Origin: RBG-16-66-20 sp040752005
Lineage (GTDB): Bacteria > Pseudomonadota > Gammaproteobacteria > Burkholderiales > SG8-39
DNA: 64,000 bases
NCBI GenBank assembly: GCA_040752005.1
Contig: JBFMFX010000007.1
Span: forward strand, 62,001-126,000
Direction of reading: 5' to 3'
Shown here piece after piece: positions 61,730 to 64,000 of the stretch. Within the stretch, counting starts at the first letter, position 1. Each line of letters starts with the position of its first letter. Below the pieces are notes generated by a model. The model was not told the DNA's origin. It did no database searches and was given only the letters and a program-made list of their open reading frames with translations. A program made the translations under genes and the position numbers.

Positions 61730-62146
61730 CTAGCCTGCCCCGGTAACCGTCTGTGGGGTCGTTTCGCTGCGCAGCGTTGCGACCGTTGCCCCGAGCATCG
61801 CGAGCGCCGGCACGACGAAGAGCGCAAGGCTCACCGCCAACCCTGCACGGGGCGGCGGAGCCGCGCGCCAGCGACTCCAGGCTGTCGTCAGAATGAGCGC
61901 ACCGAGGGCCCAGCAGAAAAGTTCCAGCAGCGGCGCGCCCCAGCGCCAGCCGCGCAGCACGCCGCCGCCGCCGACGAAGCCCATCAGCCAGATTCCGAAC
62001 AGGATGGAATCGTCCACCACGCGCGCGGCGAGCTGCTCGCGCTCGCCTCGCAGGTGCACCGCGACGACGATCCACGCGCCGGCGACGAGCGCCGCGCCGC
62101 ACAGGAGCGTGTAGAACCAGCCGACGAATTCAAGCGAAAGGAGCAC
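61730..62146 (-). CDS. Four-helix membrane protein of unknown function
   Basis: A 138-residue protein with four hydrophobic segments: FYTLLCGAALVAGAWIVVAV (about 11-30), a glycine-rich second one around IWLMGFVGGGGVLRG, LLELFCWALGALILTTAW, and LAVSLALFVVPALAMLGATV. I do not recognise a family. It lies in tight co-transcription between the phzF-like and C45 genes (7 and 1 base gaps), so it probably serves the same pathway, perhaps as a transporter accessory. Confidence 0.7.
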   Translation of the reverse strand: MLLSLEFVGWFYTLLCGAALVAGAWIVVAVHLRGEREQLAARVVDDSILFGIWLMGFVGGGGVLRGWRWGAPLLELFCWALGALILTTAWSRWRAAPPPRAGLAVSLALFVVPALAMLGATVATLRSETTPQTVTGAG

Positions 62147-62153
62147 GTCCGCC

Positions 62154-63011
62154 CTATTCGATGCGCAACGTTCCCTCGACGCAAGTCACCGCGCGCCCGG
62201 CAAGGTGGATATTGTCCCCATCGAGGCGCATCGCCACCCGTCCGTCGCGCCCGAGCGCCATGCCTTGCCGCGCGCGGTACGAAGCGCCGAAACGCCGCCC
62301 CTGTCCGCTCGCTCGCAGGAACGCCGCGACGCTGATGTTACCGCTGCCGCAAACCGGGTCCTCCGGCACACCGTGGGCCGGAGCGAAGGAACGCACGTGG
62401 ATGGCCGCGTCCGCGCCCCCCGTTTCACCGAAGACGGTGACGCCGGTCGCACCGGCCGAGTCGCTGAGCGCGGCGAGCGCGGCGAAATCGGGGCGGAGCG
62501 CATCCACCGCTTCCGCCCCCGCAAGCTCGGCGACGATCCATACCGGGCCGACCTCCACGATGCGAGGCTCGCCGCGCACCTTCGCGCCGAGCGCCTTCTC
62601 CAGCGAAGGAACGTGCGCCGGATCCAGCGCCGTGATCCGCTGCGCCGGCGCCTTGAGCGAGATGAGGCCGTCGGCGACCGAAAGCTCCAGCAGCCCGGCA
62701 CCGCATTCCTGCAGCAGGCGGCCGCTCCGCGGGCGCGCGACACCGGCTTCGAGGACCGCGTGCGCTGAGCCGATCGTCGGATGTCCGGCAAACGGCAGTT
62801 CCGCCCGGGGCGTGAAGATCCGGAGGCGGTAGTCGGCGCGGCGATCCAGCGGCCTCAGGATGAAAGTCGTCTCCGAAAGATTGGTCCAGGCGGCGATGCG
62901 CTGCATCTGTTCGGCGGACAGGGCGTCGCCGTCGAGAACGACCGCCACCGGGTTGCCGCGGAATGGCACCCCGCTGAAGACATCCACCTGCCGGAAACGG
63001 ACGGTCTTCAG
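62154..63011 (-). CDS. PhzF-family isomerase, apparent CTG start
   Basis: PhzF-like diaminopimelate-epimerase fold protein, 285 residues, with RQVDVFSGVPFRGNPVAVVL, ETTFILRP (catalytic Glu), PFAGHPTIGSAHAV and GVPEDPVCGSGNISVAA. Family members isomerise diverse acids. From CTG at 63011, overlapping the acyl-CoA ligase stop as CTGA, the product starts LKTVRFRQVDVF, the expected distance before the conserved motif. The next normal start, GTG 62987, would cut the first strand. The frame is open upstream to 63980, within the ligase gene, with no start near the junction. Confidence 0.87.
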   Translation of the reverse strand: MKTVRFRQVDVFSGVPFRGNPVAVVLDGDALSAEQMQRIAAWTNLSETTFILRPLDRRADYRLRIFTPRAELPFAGHPTIGSAHAVLEAGVARPRSGRLLQECGAGLLELSVADGLISLKAPAQRITALDPAHVPSLEKALGAKVRGEPRIVEVGPVWIVAELAGAEAVDALRPDFAALAALSDSAGATGVTVFGETGGADAAIHVRSFAPAHGVPEDPVCGSGNISVAAFLRASGQGRRFGASYRARQGMALGRDGRVAMRLDGDNIHLAGRAVTCVEGTLRIE

Positions 63012-64000
63012 AGCGTCTTCGCGCGCTCGCGCAGCACGTACTTCTGGATCTTGCCGGTCGCGGTGGTCGGCAGCGGCCCGAAGACCACCTTCTTCGGCAC
63101 CTTGAAGCGCGCGAGATGCCGGCGGCACCAGTCCATGTACTCGGCCTCGGTCGCCGTCGCACCTGGCTTCAACTGAACGAAGGCGCACGGGGTCTCGCCC
63201 CACTTCTCGTCCGGGCGCGCGACCACCGCCGCGAGCTGCGTCGCCGGATGCTTGTAGAGCGCGATCTCGACCTCCACCGACGAGATGTTCTCGCCTCCGG
63301 AGATGATGATGTCCTTCTTCCGGTCCTTGATCTCGACATAGTTGTTCGGATGCCAGACCGCGAGGTCTCCGGTGTGCATCCAGCCCCCGGCGAAGGCTTG
63401 CGCCGTCGCCTTCGGATCCTTGAGGTAACCCAGCATCACCGTGTTGCCGCGCACTAGGATCTCGCCCATCGTCTGGCCGTCCTTCTTCACCGGCTTGCAG
63501 GTACGCGAGTCGGCGACGATATGGCCTTCGACCACCGGATAACGCACGCCCTGGCGCGCCATCTCGGCCGCGCGCGGTTCGAGCGCAAGCCCCTGCCACG
63601 CCTGCTGTTCGGCGCAGTAGGTCGAGGGCCCCTGCAGCTCGGTCATGCCGTAGATGTGTAACACCTTGAAGCCGAGTTCCTCCATCGCCTGGATCACCTT
63701 GGCGGGCGGCGGCGAACCGCCGGTCTGGATATGCACCGTGTGCGGGAATCGGCAGCGCTGTTCCGGCGGCGCCGACACGAGCATCGTGAGCACCGTCGGC
63801 GCGCCGCACATGTGCGTGACGCCGTGCTCGACGATCGTCGGGAAAATCTGCGCCGGATCCACCGCCCGTAGGCAGACGTGCGTGCCGCCCATCGCGGTCA
63901 CCGACCACGGAAAGCACCAGCCGTTGCAATGGAACATCGGCAGCGTCCAGAGGTACACCGGATGCGCCGGCATCGCCCACGCCATGACGTTGCCGCAGGC
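63008..64000 (-). CDS. Acyl-CoA synthetase, C-terminal part (cut by window edge)
   Basis: AMP-forming fatty/aryl acid-CoA ligase; the visible 330 residues are the C-terminal two thirds. They show PMFHCNGWCFPW, IYGMTELQGP (adenylate site), GWMHTGDLA and the hinge region DRKKDIIISGGENISS, and finish with the catalytic Lys in TATGKIQKYVLRERAKTL. It looks like the medium-chain/AlkK-type subgroup. The upstream part lies beyond 64000. It is the first visible gene of the cluster that continues through phzF-like, membrane protein, C45 hydrolase, AtzG-like and amidase genes. Confidence 0.95.
   Translation of the reverse strand, partial: ACGNVMAWAMPAHPVYLWTLPMFHCNGWCFPWSVTAMGGTHVCLRAVDPAQIFPTIVEHGVTHMCGAPTVLTMLVSAPPEQRCRFPHTVHIQTGGSPPPAKVIQAMEELGFKVLHIYGMTELQGPSTYCAEQQAWQGLALEPRAAEMARQGVRYPVVEGHIVADSRTCKPVKKDGQTMGEILVRGNTVMLGYLKDPKATAQAFAGGWMHTGDLAVWHPNNYVEIKDRKKDIIISGGENISSVEVEIALYKHPATQLAAVVARPDEKWGETPCAFVQLKPGATATEAEYMDWCRRHLARFKVPKKVVFGPLPTTATGKIQKYVLRERAKTL

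Noticed and set aside
62154..63980. Fusion of PhzF with an upstream ~320-residue protein
   Set aside because: The upstream part of that frame is a shadow of the acyl-CoA ligase, whose own frame has all motifs.

Overview
The window is a very GC-rich chromosomal segment whose gene content and order point to a betaproteobacterium (Burkholderiales/Rhodocyclales-like). Marker arrangements are rpsB-tsf-pyrH-frr-uppS-cdsA-dxr-rseP-bamA-skp-lpxD-fabZ-lpxA-lpxB-rnhB, the divergent map-glnD pair, dapC-dapD-pilU-dapE-prmB, and rimP-nusA-infB-rbfA-truB-rpsO-pnp. LPS lipid A genes, BamA, ZipA and a type IV pilus ATPase show a Gram-negative cell. Genus was not determined and GC was judged by eye.

Layout. 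(1) 1-13.7 kb, minus strand: a translation and envelope biogenesis run starting at rpsB and ending in rnhB, which leaves the window at base 1. Most junctions overlap by 1-8 bases. (2) 13.7-17.1 kb, plus strand: map and glnD. (3) 17.1-26.3 kb, minus strand: def, a 5'-methylthioinosine phosphorylase-type gene, a hypoxanthine phosphoribosyltransferase, galU, ligA, zipA and smc. (4) 26.4-32.0 kb, plus strand: queF, three lysine/diaminopimelate genes, a PilU-type ATPase and prmB. (5) 32.0-32.9 kb: tRNA-Pro, tRNA-Arg and tRNA-His on the minus strand and dksA on the plus strand. (6) 32.9-46.9 kb, minus strand: the RNA-processing and translation operon rimP to pnp, preceded upstream by an alpha/beta hydrolase, yciO, an M50 protease, trpS, scpA, scpB and rluB.

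From about 46.9 kb the content becomes accessory metabolism: a gamma-carbonic anhydrase-like protein, an SDR dehydrogenase, and a ~1150-residue flavoprotein that joins a GltD-like oxidoreductase to a PyrK-like ferredoxin-reductase module. A compact Liv-type ABC transporter operon follows. It is headed by a tiny ribbon-helix-helix protein with a palindrome in its promoter, and its two permeases are fused. Next come a phosphofructokinase and, divergently, an archaeal-type bifunctional FBP aldolase/phosphatase with an FNR-like box upstream. The right edge holds a minus-strand cluster: acyl-CoA ligase (cut by the window end), PhzF-like protein, a four-helix membrane protein, a peptidase C45-type N-terminal-nucleophile hydrolase, an AtzG/GatC-like 63-residue protein and an amidase.

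The core two thirds are ordinary and well conserved. The most unusual items are the C45/AtzG-like/amidase cluster, the GltD-PyrK fusion, the RHH-controlled liv operon, the pfkA/FBPA-P control point, and two genes (dapE, the phzF-like gene) that seem to need CTG start codons. No insertion sequences, prophage genes, CRISPR arrays or replication origins were seen. No stretch over 300 bases lacks a gene.
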